Assembly: GCF_018691265.1 (NCBI RefSeq)
Contig: NW_024881296.1
Coordinates: 9,083,427 to 9,147,426, forward strand
Length of the DNA: 64,000 nt
From: Tyto alba
Taxonomy: Eukaryota; Chordata; Aves; Strigiformes; Tytonidae
Reading direction: 5' to 3'
A model generated the notes under the pieces. It did not search any database, had not been told where the DNA came from, and saw only the letters and a program-made list of their open reading frames with translations. Both the position numbers and the translations under genes were made by a program. Positions 1 to 14,095 of this stretch are shown here, in pieces. Position 1 is the stretch's first letter; every line of letters starts with the position of its first letter.

Positions 1-3000
1 AGGGACTGTAGCACCTTACCAATAATGTAGATAGCTGTAGTGCTGTTGTTTTGAGTTGTGAACATTATCTCTGTGGAGAGAAATTTCCTTGACTTTCTTC
101 TTTTATTTTTAATTCCTTTTGTGGCCCATAAGACGGCTATCAGAAGACAGGTATCTATTATTGTCCCTTGTGAATGGTTTAGATAGGACTGAACATCTAT
201 AGTTTTGTTTCTGCCAAAACACTCTGTATTCTTAATGTCTTCCCTTTGGTTCAGGAAGAGAGGAGTCCTGTCAGTAATGTGTTATTACCACGAAGCTGGC
301 TGTAGGAATGATTGTCACCAGGCTTGTCTCTGATGCACTGTGGCAGAGGCATGTGTATCTTAATGAAATGGAAACAGGGATTTGGCTTTTTGCTGTTTGT
401 AAAGACTGTCTTTGGGATGACCTAGGAATTTTGTTAAAAGAGAGAGAGAGGAAGATACATCAATAGATTAAGTGGCCCTTTGGGACTTTTATCTCACCAG
501 TTTTCATTCAGTGTGGAAGTGTCTCCCAACCTCTGATTTTATCTCTGTTGGTCTATGTCTCTTCAAGCAGCTACAAAAAAAAGGCTCATCTGTACTTGCC
601 TTTCAATGTTTACAGCAGTTTATAACACAACATGAAGGAGAACATTTGCACAGCTGGATTTTGAAGTCCAGTGGTATTCATAAAATTTGAGTTTTTTAAA
701 TAAACACAGTAAGAGGCAGCCAATGCTAAGTTGGGATGTTTGGAGGTGAATAGTGCAAGCATGTCGTCGTACTTGCCCAGAAGATTCTTTCAGCCTCCAG
801 TGGTTTACAGCTCATGGAGTCAGAGGTGATGTCCTTCTGTTTAACACAGCATGTGTAATATGGTAAGCAATTCAGCTGTCTGCTGGAAGAAGTGCTGTCA
901 GTGTGTGGAAGGACAAGTCCATTAACATTTTGCAGTGGATGGAGCTGCTGACAGAGTTGAAGTCCAGTGTCTGTTCGCAGAATTGACTTGCCACTCACCT
1001 AAATACTACACACAGCAACGGTGAAATTCAGTGTCTTCCCTGTCTGAAAATGGTGCATTTCCCCTGTTGAAGTGGTTGTGTGAAGATGATGGTCCCTCTT
1101 TAACTTACTAATAGACTATTGCTGTGGAAGGTAGTCTGTTATTTTTGCTAACATCAGCTCAAGTCTTTTTCTTGGGCTTCTTTTCTATGTGGTTTCATTT
1201 CATCCCTGCGTAGCTACAGCACATTACCAACCCAGATGTAGGATTCTTGAATGGGATTTCCTAACAGTTAGTAAAGTCAATTCTAGTAATTAAGACTTTT
1301 GAAAAGACACAAGCTATATAAATTCTGATTTATATTATTATCTCCATTTATATACAAGCTTAAAGTAGAGACAATTTGATTCAAACTCATGGATGGAGTC
1401 AACAGAATACCTAAGGATCTTGTTACTGTGCAATGATTTAAGTGATTTAATTATAGTTTCCCACATTCTTTATTACTGAGGGAAGCAAATTTCTCAGGGG
1501 CCGAACTTTGAAAGCTGCATGGTTATGGATCAATAGTATTTTTATTTTCATGAGAGTCTGTGTATATTTCTTGTTCACACCATTAATTCCTTTATTCCAA
1601 TAATTTTACGAATTGTTTATGTACTGCTTCAGATTTCAGCTGTCATATTGAAGCATTAACTTCATTATCATGATAAAGTGCTTTCTTTCATGTCATAGCT
1701 CACCACTGGTGTAGCTTTTCTCTATATTCCCATTTTTTAATGACTTTGAATAAAAGCAAATACCCTAGTTTAGTAATGTAAGAAATCTGAGATCTCAGCG
1801 GATTCTCAGTGCCGATAACAAAGGACTTTACCCTGTGTTTTACACTTAAATCCTTTTATGTCATAAAAGTTTGTAGTTGTTTTAGAGATTCAAATACAAA
1901 TGGAAGTAGCTATTTGATGCATCGTAACATATAGTCCATATTGACATTAGCATCATCTAATATGTAGCTTAATTAAGTTAATTTTGGGTTTGATACACAG
2001 TTAAGGTACAAGGTGATTGTCTTGAGTTCACCCTCCTGCAGCTCTGAGCAGAGGTGCCCACAGCAGCCCCTTGAATTCAGCATGGTTGTTTCTCGGAGAT
2101 CTGTGAGGTGGATTTAACTGTGTGCTTGCCAGCAGCGCTGGTCTGAACTGAGGTGTCCTCACTGTGCTGGAGAAAGACCTGTGTTTGAATAACTGCTGGC
2201 AGAGCTGTCTGTTTCATGCATGGGTGTTCTGGTGCTCAATCAATGAAGGTTGCAAAAGTGAGGCACTGAATGTACTCGTGTTCACGCTTAACCTGGCATG
2301 AACTCAAACTCAAACTGAAGTGGTTTCTTTACAGATTTAACTATGAGTAAGGGAAACCTGGCACAATTTTTTCATAACGCTAAGATACGTGATAGCTTGT
2401 AGTCCAGGAAGGGTGTTTGAGAGGGCTGCCTGATCCTCAACAAGGAAAAAGTTCCCCCATCCTGGTTCACAGTGTGAACTGTGTGAGGATTTGGATCTTC
2501 AATTTAAACCCTACCTATGAGTAGAAATGTGAAGGGAGGTGGAACTATAGCAGCTTGTCTGGCTTCTCTGGTATGTGATGGCTATTCCCCCTGTCAAAGA
2601 TCGCAATAGTTAATAAGAGTGCCTGGAAATATTTTCTTTTTTTTTTTTTTTTTAAAAAAAGGCAACATCAAAAAGGTATATTTGCAGGACAGTCAGCCAA
2701 TGGACCACAGCAATTATAAAAATTATGTTCTTGTGTTTGTAGCTGTGAATTAAACACTCGATTGTATACACTTTTACTAAATGACTGTATTCTACAAGTC
2801 AAAAAGCTGAAGCAGGTAAAAATTTAGCAAAACCTACACATCTAAACACAGAGTCATTTTCTATAGCTGGAGATCAGAGAGATTTGCTAAATTTGGCACG
2901 TGTATAGGGAAATATGCCAAAAGATAGCAGCAGTAGTGAGGCAAAAATGAGTCATCTCCAGTTCTTGAGAACCAGATGGAATTTTTTTTTTTCTTTTAAC

Positions 3001-3729
3001 TGGAGGTCAAATTTATAGCTATAATAATATCAGAGCTCATCGAAAATATCTGTGAAGACATTTTTTTTTTTACCCCAAAATGGTTTCTACTAAAAGGATT
3101 CTTTTTTGTATCAAATGTTTCTATTTCCATTAAAAATAATAACTTTTATGCAAGACAGAAAATGATGTATAGGTTTTTGAAAGGCAAGTATTTTTTTAAT
3201 AGATGCAGATCGCAAAACCAAGGAATGATAGACCAGATCTTAATATCTGTTTCTCCTAATAATCTTCAGGAAATGTTACCCCCAAATAATCCACTTCCGT
3301 GGAATTTTGTAAATTTGTTTCAGGGAACTCTAGAATTAAAGATAAGGAAAACAAGCTCAACGATGCATCTACTGAAAAGAACAGAAGGAGAACACTCTCC
3401 TTGCCCTACCTACAATGAAGAAATCTGTGGTTGTACCATTTCTTTTATATACTCTACAGAGAGGATTTTGTGGTAGTTACACTTTTGAGAGGTTCTGGCT
3501 GTGGGATTCAGCAGTAGGTAAGACAAAGCTGTCTTATTTTAAGAATAAACAGTGAGTCCTGTTTTTGTGTATAATTAAAAAAAATATTATTTATAGATGA
3601 CTAAAGGAGTTTTTCATAATAATAGGTAAATCATCTGTGATTTATCCTGGAAATGTCAACTTGTTAAAAATGTGAAAATATCCTAAGTAAATTGTGTGAA
3701 GCCAAAGAAAGCACTTAGCCAGTTATCTT

Positions 3730-3775
3730 CAAACCAAACCAAACAAACCAAACCCATACAGAACAAAACAAACAT
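3730..3775 (+). repeat. CAAAC-type simple repeat
   Basis: Imperfect repeats of AAACC and AAAC, followed by AACAAAACAAAC. This is low-complexity intron sequence with no sign of function. Confidence 0.75.
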
Positions 3776-5022
3776 CTCTTCCCCTCCAAATCTGTCTTAA
3801 GAAAGGGAAAGTAGCAAACACCCGTTAAATTCAAATTAAATCTACTCTTTATCTTTGTCAGTTGAGTTTTCTTCCATTCCAGGAACACCTGGTCTCAGTG
3901 TAACCACTTAGTTCTTTGGCTGAGAAACCTTTTACAGTCATAAATTGTAGCGAGATCTCAGTGTCACACTATAATCATTACACAGAGAAAAATAAATGTA
4001 GTTCATTAGCCAGTCTTCCAGCTGACTTTCTCTCGCATTTCTTGTGGAAGCCACAAGGATCTTCTGGAGCTCTGTTGCTGGCTCTTTGTAGTGCAACTCA
4101 CCTTCCTCCCTCCTCGTGTACTCACTCACGTTTGCTCGCTGCCCTAAAGAGAGGAGAGAAGCAATCTGAGATGAAAGGATGTTTTGGAGCAAGCCTTGTC
4201 TCTGAAGCTGAGAGCTGCAGGCATAGCACTCGTGTAGCTTCTTCATCTGCCCTTTAGAAGTATTTGAGGGCTTGTCTAGGTTTAAATACTGGAAGCATGT
4301 GTTCTTTTATTGGCCCAGGAGCTTTAACAAGTGTTAAAGAATCATCTTCCACTTCTAAATGAACGCTGCTGATTTATATATGCAGGAAGGTGGTGACTAT
4401 GTTTGTGAGGAAAGGGCTGCCATAATACCTCAGCAAATTAGAGGTTTAGGGGTTTTTCTCCATTTTTGGATGTATTTCTTTATGTTTGGTTAGTTGTTTA
4501 ATAGGAATTTCACATAAGCACAAACCACCTTCTTCTAGGTAAATATTTACTTTCACATTCAAGTGTCTGTTTAAAACTTGCATGATTCTTATGGATATTA
4601 ATCCCCCCCAAAAGGCATCTCACTTGTGCATAATGGTTCTTGGAGAAGTAGCTTGTTTTCTGGCTTTGCCAGGGATTGTTTAAACACTCTTAGAAAATGA
4701 ATATAAACGTTCTAAACTGTAAAATCTTCTTAGACAGCAACCAGGAATAACGTCAAATAAAATGCTCATGCTATATTTGCACATAAACTCTTCTTTTTAC
4801 ATAGGAATTAGGCATTTGTATTTGCATTTTAATAGAAAATGTTTCCAGTAAATGTTAAGGATTTGACTAACAGGTACAGCTTTGCTACAAGGGATTTTTG
4901 AACTGTATGGGGTTTTCATGAAAATTACAGGAGGGCAGCAAAGTGTGAAATTACACAAACTTTCCTTGAATGTAAAAGTGATTTTCTTGTCACCTGCTAT
5001 TCAGCCATTCTTAGATCACGCT

Positions 5023-5048
5023 CCCACTTCTCCCCCCCTCCCCCCCCC
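5023..5048 (+). repeat. C-rich tract (G-quadruplex capable on - strand)
   Basis: C runs of 3, 7 and 9 separated by short pyrimidine spacers lie within a longer pyrimidine stretch in an otherwise AT-rich intron. The complementary strand has G9, G7 and G3 runs, enough for a four-stranded fold if the longer runs are split. Function is unknown. Confidence 0.7.
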
Positions 5049-8000
5049 AATAATTTTCCATTTAAACCAGGTATTACCAGGTATTATGTTTCCTGACCAT
5101 CTCTAATTAATAACAGAATTAGGATACACATACAGTTGATATGAGGAAAAGCAAGAAGGCAATGAGGAAGGCGACAATAGGCTCAAAAAAAGTTTAGGGG
5201 AATTGTTCATATATTTGCATTTTAACAAGATAGGAGTTGGAGGAGAACAGATTGGTTAAGGCAAGGGAGGTGAGTGGTTTGGTAATTAAGATGCAAAGGA
5301 ACAAGAGCTTGGAGAGACTGGTGCAGAAAAAAATGCGGTGGCAGAGAGATGTTGCTGAGAGAGAGTCAGGACCGAGTGTCAGTTGGGTTGTCTGAGGAGC
5401 AGGTGAGAGATTCAAGCCCGACACACAAGTTATAAGCCAAAGAGAATGATGGCACTGCTTGCTGTGACTATGCTGGAGACATCAAAATTCTGGCATTTTC
5501 TTTCATGGATTGTAAGCATAAGCAGATGTCTTATTCTGGAGAAAGAAACACATCGGATGCAGTGAGATCAATCCAGGTGTTACCTGTTTTGTAATGGCAG
5601 TTGAATTGATGCGTATAGATGGTTTCATAACACAAAAGTGTATCAATCAAATAAACAGGGGACAAAACAAAAGCTGTTATGTTTAGCATCATTAAGCTTT
5701 GCAGCAAGTGCGGTACTGTGCCAGTCCATTTCAGGCAAGGGTGTTCAGCAGTAGTTTATTGTGTTGTTTCTTAGCATATGCTTTACAGGAACCTTTATTC
5801 TTATTGCCCTTGTGCTTCTGAGTGGGTTTGTAAGATGTGTTTTATTTTAGATCAGTGTGCTACAATTCAGTGTACCTCTAATTAAAATTGCAGATACTTA
5901 CCTCTGTTTCTGGAAAATGTTGTTGATTTGATTATGTTTTCCTCTGTTTTAAAAACTCTAGACTTCGTATATGTCCCATGCTGTTTCATGACTTGGGAAT
6001 AAAAGGGGGAGGAACATGAGATAAGGACTTGGAAAAAAGCTGATTTGAGTCTTTGGAGATAAGGCCAAGAACATTGAATCATATGTTTTTGAGGAGAGAC
6101 CTTTCTTAAAGAAAATATTTTGCTTATGGTGAAGCCACATAGGTATACACTTCAGGATTTTTGAAAGCATTCTGTATTTGCATAAATATTATTATTAGAA
6201 TAATATTTTGAGAAGTTACATTCCTATAATGAAAGTCTAGATAGCTATCTAATTGCAAAAATTAAAGGAAGTTGAATGTTGGAGGACAATCATCCCCATC
6301 AGCTGCAACTTAAGTAGAACATGTCAAAATCCAACCAAGTTAAATAAAAAAATCCATCTCTGTTGCAGTAATTTAAAAAGCTGTGTTGTTTGTGCATGAT
6401 TTTATTTTGTTTCATCAGAGCTAGCTTTTAGCCACAAATAACACACAGTTCTACACGCACGGAACCCCAATTAATTTCTAGTGCAGATTTGATACCTCCA
6501 GTATAGGTCATCATTTCCTTCAGACATGCTTGCATTTTATTTGGCAAACCAGTCTACCACTGAAAAGCAAACTAATATAGTTTGGCTGTGTACAGGCCAT
6601 GAGTCGTGGAGAGACCCAGAAACTCTCCAGGTTTTGCTTTTATCATTGACTTTGCTTCCTTTTTTTCAAGCTGCTAAATGGAACTGAACAGATGTGTAGG
6701 CCCATCTGGGTAAATGAAACAGATGCAGTCACCAGAAGAGATTTTCTAGGCTGCTAAAATAAACATATTGTCATTTTGAGCAAATTTTGAGTAAAATGTG
6801 TCTTGTTAAGACATACCTTGATTACTTCCAATTTGGTATTACCTATTTTATTGATGAATTAAGTCTGGTTTTACTAGGTTCTGTACCATTAGCAATATGA
6901 TGTAGTGCTATGTGTTTCTTCCAAAAGCAACCCCTTCCAGAAAGCTCTCAGCATGTCATAAAGTAAATATAATCAGGCTTACTATAATATATTATTAATG
7001 TAAGTATTTCTTGAGAAGGCCAAAAATGAGAGCTGGAACATCTGTGCACTTTTTATTTTTGCAGTTTCTGATTCTGCCTCTGTGTTCTTATCATTGCGTC
7101 TATATATGCTTTAATTTCCTAGTTAAGTGTGTGTGAAAGATTTCAGGATTTCAGGTCTTAAAAAGTCATCGTAAAAACATCCTCACAAGTTTGTCTTTTA
7201 GTAAAGGCTGGGCCTGAGCATTTCAGCCCCAAAATGACTCCTTTCAGAACAATTCAAATGCAAATACTACAGGTTTGCATCCTCAACTGCATTAATCTGT
7301 GTGAAAAGCTATACAGTTTTTTAATTCAGTTTATTACTATGGAAATTCTGCAGTGACTAGCCAGGAATCTATGAAGATTTCAGGGAGGCAGGTACAGGAA
7401 GATTTACTCTTTCAAAGTTGGAGAAGTTAAAGTAGAGAGCACAACAGCACAGCAAGTGTTCAAGTACTGTAGATCCCTTTTTGTTTCAACTACTTTATTC
7501 TTGGCAGGTAATCTGGCCCTCCACTATATATTTAACTGCGTAAGTGTTGAGTGTCTGCTGTGCTGAACTCTCTACTGTTTTTACTACCAGACATTCCTAC
7601 TGGTAACAATGGCTAAACTTATTTCAACTTCTGTAGTGATGCCCTGGACATAAATCTGTTTGGTTTTCTTTGCTTATTTTAGCAGAGATTTTTATAACAG
7701 ATAAATATCTACATTGGAAGAAAAAGCTCAAACCTATTAGGTGATGTCAAATTTTCCTTCCACAGTTCATGGATTTGTGTTACCCATAGCACAGAAGTAT
7801 CTTGTCAATTAACTCGTAGTTTCTTACACAATCATTGCAGCATTTCCTAAGTACTAAGGGCAGGTGTTGTTCGTTAGGGTTGTCTATGCTGTGCTGGAGA
7901 CCTTCTGCTTTAAACTGGTTTAACTCCTGCATGCTCTAGTGCTTTCAAGTGCTAAGGCACAGAGGTCTGTATCATTTAATTCTCTAGGCTGCAGCCTCCT

Positions 8001-8399
8001 TTAATTTTTACTGTCTTTCTAGTTTAGTAGTAAATACATGCTTTAGGATGAACCTAGAATGATGACAGTATTGAAGTAGAGAATATGCTATATTTTATGT
8101 AAGCAAAGTTCATGGTTAATGTTATCTGCCCCTATCTATATATTTTGCTTTCCACAGAGATTTTTTTCATTTTGTTTTGCATCTGCAGTACTGAGATCAA
8201 TGGCATGATCAACGAGGGTCATGAAAATCTCTACCTAGCCATAAATATTCTTAAAATTTATGACAGCATGTGGGGAAAACACAAAATTTTTATGTCTAAT
8301 TGCTACTTCAGTTGAATTATTGGGGGCTGGAGGCCAAGTAAAACCAGAAACCTTGAATTTTAACTTTTAACTACCAGTAATACTGATTTGATACTGATA

Positions 8400-8435
8400 C
8401 ATGTGTAAGTCTATGCATGTATGTATGCATGCATA
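8400..8435 (+). repeat. ATGT/ATGC short microsatellite
   Basis: Alternating ATGC and ATGT units (GCATGTATGTATGCATGCAT) make a short imperfect tetranucleotide repeat inside intron 1. Confidence 0.6.
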
Positions 8436-11400
8436 AATCCTGTTTAATGGTCTGTATACTGTAATGCTAACAGTATGCTCTGACACGTCTTGGGCTTACC
8501 AGCTTTTTATTTTCTTAAATATCCTTTTCTGCTGTGGTAGTTACTGTAAGAATTAGTGATTTCTGACGTGTACTTTGGTTCTGTTATTTCAGGCCTATTG
8601 TCTTATGCCTGCCCACAAAAACTGGACACGAAGGCAACTGCTAATGCTGACCTAAAATGAGAAATATAGCAAGATTTATGCAGCTATTCAGTTTATTTTT
8701 TTTTCCTCGTCTGTTGCTTAGGATATGATTCATCTGACCTAGAAGTCTGCATCTGAGGTACTCATCTAGTTTCCCTTTTTAGTCAAGAGAGTGCCTGTAA
8801 ACACTCTTTTCCCTTTTTTTATTTGACCATTAAACAGACTCTAATGGCATTAGTTTGGACATAGATACCTAAAGCCTGACTGCAGAAATCCCACTCCTCT
8901 TCCTGGGAGAGCCAGCCATGTAGAAAGCCTCACCAATTTATGCTTTCTTTCCAGAATTTTCATTAGTTTTTCCTGCTCTATCTAAATGTTTTGGAGCAGC
9001 TGGTGGAGCAGTGGAGAGATGGCTGGCTTATGACTCACGCTAGCTGAGGTCTCTACAAATCCCGGGTTGCCTCAGGATTTGTTCCTGTTGTCATCAGGGT
9101 GGCTGGCTGCAACCCCTCAGATGGTTGGAGGCTGAAGGTGCTGCATGCACATACTTTGTGAGTTAATACAGAAACTGGGGAGCAACTTATCTTGTAACTG
9201 AGAGATCAGGGGTTGTGAGTAGAGCTGGAATGACCGATTGACAGTTTGTCTTGAATACCAAGCTTTGCATGTGATTCAAGTTGAAATTAATATGCTAAGG
9301 TGTTCTCCTTTCCTCAGTTTTTATGTAATTTGGCTAAGACAATGGGCAGCAAAAGAATGTGAAGCACCAGTCCACAGTGCTCTATTTGTTTGTTGTTATT
9401 TAAGACATAGCTGTAGTTTCAACAGTCATGCTAAGCTTGCCTGAATTTCTTTAATTTTGATGCCTTGAGCTATTGTGAGTTAGTTTTCATACTGCCACAT
9501 CACTGAAAACATGAGGCTGTTCTGCAGAAGACAAATGTTTCTCTGTTGCCTCTGTACCATCCGAAAAGCTGCTGTGAGCATGCTGAGGCTGGGATTCATC
9601 TCACCTTAACTGGGACACCGAAGTGTTGGTCACTCCAGGCTAAGCTGATTACTGCAGAGTCCAAGGAGAGGAGGAGACACCTGCAGGGTTCATCACGGCT
9701 GTCTTAAATTCTGGTTTCACAAGAAGGTGCCTCACTTTCTGGAAATCCAATCTCCTGCCATTGGCTGTAAAAGATGCTGAAGCTGAGTAGGGGTAGATGA
9801 CAGATGGTAGCTAAATAGACTTAGGTGAGTGAATTTTAGATGCCTTAAATTAGGTGTGACACATCCTAGTCTAAACGGTTTCCAGGAGCTCAGTGAGCCA
9901 AAGGGACTCAGTAGAGACAAAAGAAATGTGACAGCTCCTTGTTCTTAGCCTCTTTGATATAGACGTGGTTATGAGACTAGCTTTGTGGCTGTATAAAGGA
10001 GTTGTTTAAATAAATGTTAACACTGGGGAATTTAGAGGGCAAGTATTGAAATATAATTGTGACCCAAATAGAAGTTATGTACATGTACTGTGTTCAAGGC
10101 AACGTGAAAGCTTTCATGGGTTTGTGAATTACACCTGTGTTTTAACAACAGATGTTAACCATCAGATGACATGCATGAAGGTATGAAAAATAGTAATGCA
10201 AAGTGATATTCTATGCAATAAGTAGTCAAGTTAATATATTAAGTTCAGTGATTTAAAAGGTATTAAAATACAGCTCTTTAGTCACGTAACATATGCAGAG
10301 AAACATCAAAACCCGCCCTAGCATTAAAACTTACAGTCTTGATTTTCATTGGCTCTGATGCAACCATTATTCTGAATCCACTTTCCTGGATGTTCTTTTC
10401 CTTCTCTCAGACTTTTCTGATTTACAATTAATGTAGTAGTGGAATTTTTAGCGAGGGTGACACTGGATAAATAGCAGCCTGTGAAAAACAGGCTATACAT
10501 ATCACTTCATACTGGAAATAAAAATGTTAATTTTGCTCTCTTCTTCAGTAGCAATTCTGACAGATTTATGGGAGGCCTTCTAGTATCAAATCCAGCTCAT
10601 ATGATAACATGATACTTTTTACTGTCTCAATACTCTTAAAGTACAGTGGAAGCAATGACAGAATTTCTTACTGTAAATAAGAGTGGAGAAAATGGCATTC
10701 AACATATGATTGTGAAATCAGTATTTGAGAATTTGTATTTTCATCTGTGTTGAGACTACTTTTAACATTTGTTTGAGAAAATGTCCTTTTAAAGTATAAT
10801 ACAGAACCATTAATACCACTGTATAAACAAACATGTCAAGATTTTGTTGATGTTTATTTTTTGCCCTTTTTCTTGTGAGTAGAGTGAAGCATACCTTTTA
10901 TCCCATGTCATCTAAAATGTATGTCTGGAAGAACAAAAAATTAGTATTCAAATATAAATTTGTGGTTTATAGCGTTTAAGTTTGTGCATAATTTTATGTG
11001 TTGAAACATTTGTTGGTGAAAGTTAAGAGTAAAAGCAGTTGAAAGAGACTCCTGCTGCTTCAATGTTCTTGATAATTTTTTATTTCTCTGGCTCATTTAT
11101 GATAGCTGGTGAGTTTGTTTGAGGGAAGAAACACAAAATAACAATTGGACTGTCTGTAAACATTACGTTGTGACATGCATAAAAGCTTGAAAGATATTTT
11201 TGCACTGGCTTACTAACATATTTTTGGGACTCACATTTCACTGCAGCATTCTGTCATTGCACCTGATTAAAATCTGTGAAGAATTACCTGCTGGCATGAG
11301 AACCTGGTAATAGAAAGCCATTTTCCTGTGTATCTGAAGATTTCTTAATTTTTCTTGGTTAGCAGCTGCTGCAATATGCAGTGTGCTAGTTTAATCTCAC

Positions 11401-12574
11401 AGCTTTTCCATGAGGTGTTCAGCCCTAGAGTAAGGCTACGAAGGACTGGAGATAAATGATCAAAATTTCAGAGTGCCTTGCAAGCTGGGGTAAAGAGAAA
11501 TTCTTTTAGGAACCCATAAATTTTCACTATTTCAAAAGACGGGCTTAGCACAGAATGCATTGGGATCTACTTACTGTTCTGTTAATACCTGTACAGAGTC
11601 TATAATAACCAAATCTACTGCTGCAATATGCTTTCTTATGCAGAATTTGTCAATCCAGTATATTCAGTGCAATAGCAGTGCATTTCAGTCTTTTTATACT
11701 AATACAATTTTTTGGTCTGAAGAAGAATGCAAATGGAATGACAAGACAGTCGCTACAAAACTTATAGTACATTTTTTCTCCGGAGGAGGCATTCTTTGAT
11801 ATTGTCAAGTACTGACTGAGTAGTAGCAAGCTTCAGCACTAGGTAGAGTACAGGGGAATATCCTATGCTCACTAAAACCCATGCTCACGTGGCTGCTTGA
11901 TGATCTGGATGTAGATTCTACAGCAGAAATCTGACTGTTGGCAGATCCTGCATGGTAGCTTCAGTGTATAATGCAAAGTACAGTGTTTTATATGTTCTGT
12001 TTGAGGAGGAAATAATGCAGTCAGGATAAGAACTGTTCAGGTGTTTTGATATTCAGTCTATTGATGAAGATATGTCTGTTTTTTGGGAAGCCACAGATGA
12101 GCCCCCATTCAAACAGCATTTTAGGAGTTGTCAAGAAGTTACCTATTGGTTTCAGAAACAGCAAGCACAGAGGCCAGCTAGAACACTTGACTCCTGGCAA
12201 AATATTTTGGGATTATTGTAGCCTTTTCAAGGGTTATTCTGGTGGCCAGGGAGGAGACCTGTGAGCAGGAGTGGGTGTGAGGGGAGGGAAAAGAGGTACT
12301 GGACATGTCTGGATACAGCGTAACGGTGTCAGGGCTGGAAGGTGACTATGAACAAAGGGTTGTAGGATGGGGAATGGAAGGTAGGAGGTATGATCAATGG
12401 AAGCACGACTATAAGGGGAAGAATAAAATAAAGAGTGTAAAGTGTATGAGGTAAGAATAATTTAGATCATCATGGGAGTGGTGTGGTTAGAAAAGTGAAG
12501 GAATAACAGAGAATACAGTTGAGAGGATTAATTTCCCAAGAGATGTCTGGAAATCCAGAGGCAAATGCCATGGA

Positions 12575-12590
12575 TTTTTTTTTTTTTTTT
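12575..12590 (+). repeat. T16 homopolymer
   Basis: Uninterrupted run of 16 T on the RYR2 sense strand, one of about fifteen long T runs in the window. Confidence 0.85.
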
Positions 12591-13024
12591 CCCAGAGATG
12601 GGTAGATAAATTAAAGAATCAACACCTAAAAAGTGTTTCATATTCAGGGGAGAGTGGTGGTCTGTACCTGGTGTTCTGTACATAGCTCTGACTTGGATCA
12701 CTGGGATTAGTCACTATCAGTAATCACTGCTATCTGGATGTCTCAGTCCCCATTTGTCCTGCTGATTCTTATCTTTACTTGTTGAAGAGCACTAAGTTTC
12801 CAATACTACGATTTTGCAAAAGATGATTACTGTTTGAATCCGATGACATTTCTGCTAAGCAGAGATAAGGTATCTCAGCTGTGGGCCACAGGCAGCCTGT
12901 TGAAAAAGTACCTGACCTGTTAATTACTGCCCATTCCCAGGGCCCTGCACGTAAATCCACCAAGCAGATTTCCACCTGGTTTATTTTACTGTATATATTT
13001 TTTTAGCACTCTGCTTATGGAGGC

Positions 13025-13047
13025 TTTTTTTTTTTTTTTTTTTTTTT
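13025..13047 (+). repeat. T23 homopolymer
   Basis: Uninterrupted run of 23 T on the sense strand. The lysine-rich antisense frames that cross it are products of the run, not genes. Confidence 0.88.
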
Positions 13048-14095
13048 GAGGAAAAATTTGGATGCACAAGTTTTCAGTGCTGCCTTGGGAGGCTGTGTGG
13101 CTGGACCACTGATTAGTTCTCCTGACAGGTCCTGACATGATCTGTAACTGCTGCTTATACTCACTCTTGATGGAAGAAAAGTTAACCCCAAAAAGCAAAA
13201 CATTTCATATTATGTATAAGTTTTTGTTTTTTTCCTGTTACAGCATGTATGTAATGTTGCACTTATTAATGCTATAATTCATCTTGAAACTGAATTTGGA
13301 ATAGTCTTGCCTGGGAGAATTTAAAGTCCAAACAAATACAGCCAAAAAGGTGTGGAAAGGGGACTTAAGCTCAGGGGAATAACATGACTAATAAATTATA
13401 AGAGTGTGGTGGGAGATCTTGGAAGTAAATCCATCTGCCGCTTCTCTTAACTTAGTGTTATTCCCCTCAGCCTCACTGTCCCTCCAGAATGCATTTATTT
13501 CCTGTTATCTAGGCACTGTAGTTTAGATATATATTTTGCAGTTTAGTGTTTTAAGACTGCTGCAGTCTATTTTGTACATTGATGTTTTGAGAAATAGGTT
13601 TGTTGGGGTGGCATAAGAATAGATAAATGTAGAACAGCAGCACTGTTTGGATACAGTGGGGTAGATTGGATATTGGTTTATTTTTTGAAGGAGCAACCAA
13701 TTTCTTTAATGGGAGCCTGAAGATCTCCTTTATGCTTGCTTATGTAGTGAAGGAGTCCAGGAACTGTGTTGTCACTGTTATGATTGCGTAGAGTTTTGTA
13801 TTATGATATAGCTCCAGCTGTATGATAGTCCTTTTGTGGCATTTCAAGCTGGCTAGAAATTGAATGTTGGTAATAGCCCTTTTGGAGTTGTTCCTGGGAA
13901 TATACCACATCTCATCTTAACAATTTAATTAATTGTCTGCAGGAAAGAATAGGTCATAAATCAAAGATGCTCAGAAGATAAGTTGTGAACAGCAGTCTGA
14001 GAGAATTTTTCAAAATGGAATTAGTCTAAGAAGGAAGAATTCAGAAAGGTGTTAGACTTCTCATGGTGACAAGAAAGCATCACTGTCGTCATTTG

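Noticed and set aside
3587..3596. MEF2-like site TTATTTATAG (also at 32460-32469)
   Set aside because: It matches the muscle factor consensus, but such 10-mers are expected often in AT-rich DNA. Nothing else supports an enhancer here.
3916..4257. Overlapping frames of 113 codons (+) and 102 codons (-)
   Set aside because: Both strands are open together, which points to low stop density from local composition. Neither frame resembles a known protein.
9000..9070. tRNA-like or SINE-like sequence with weak A-box and B-box matches
   Set aside because: The B-box match is about 8 of 11, and the bases around it cannot form a T-arm stem or a cloverleaf.
13015..13203. Lysine-rich antisense frames across the T23 run
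   Set aside because: Produced by translating the homopolymer.
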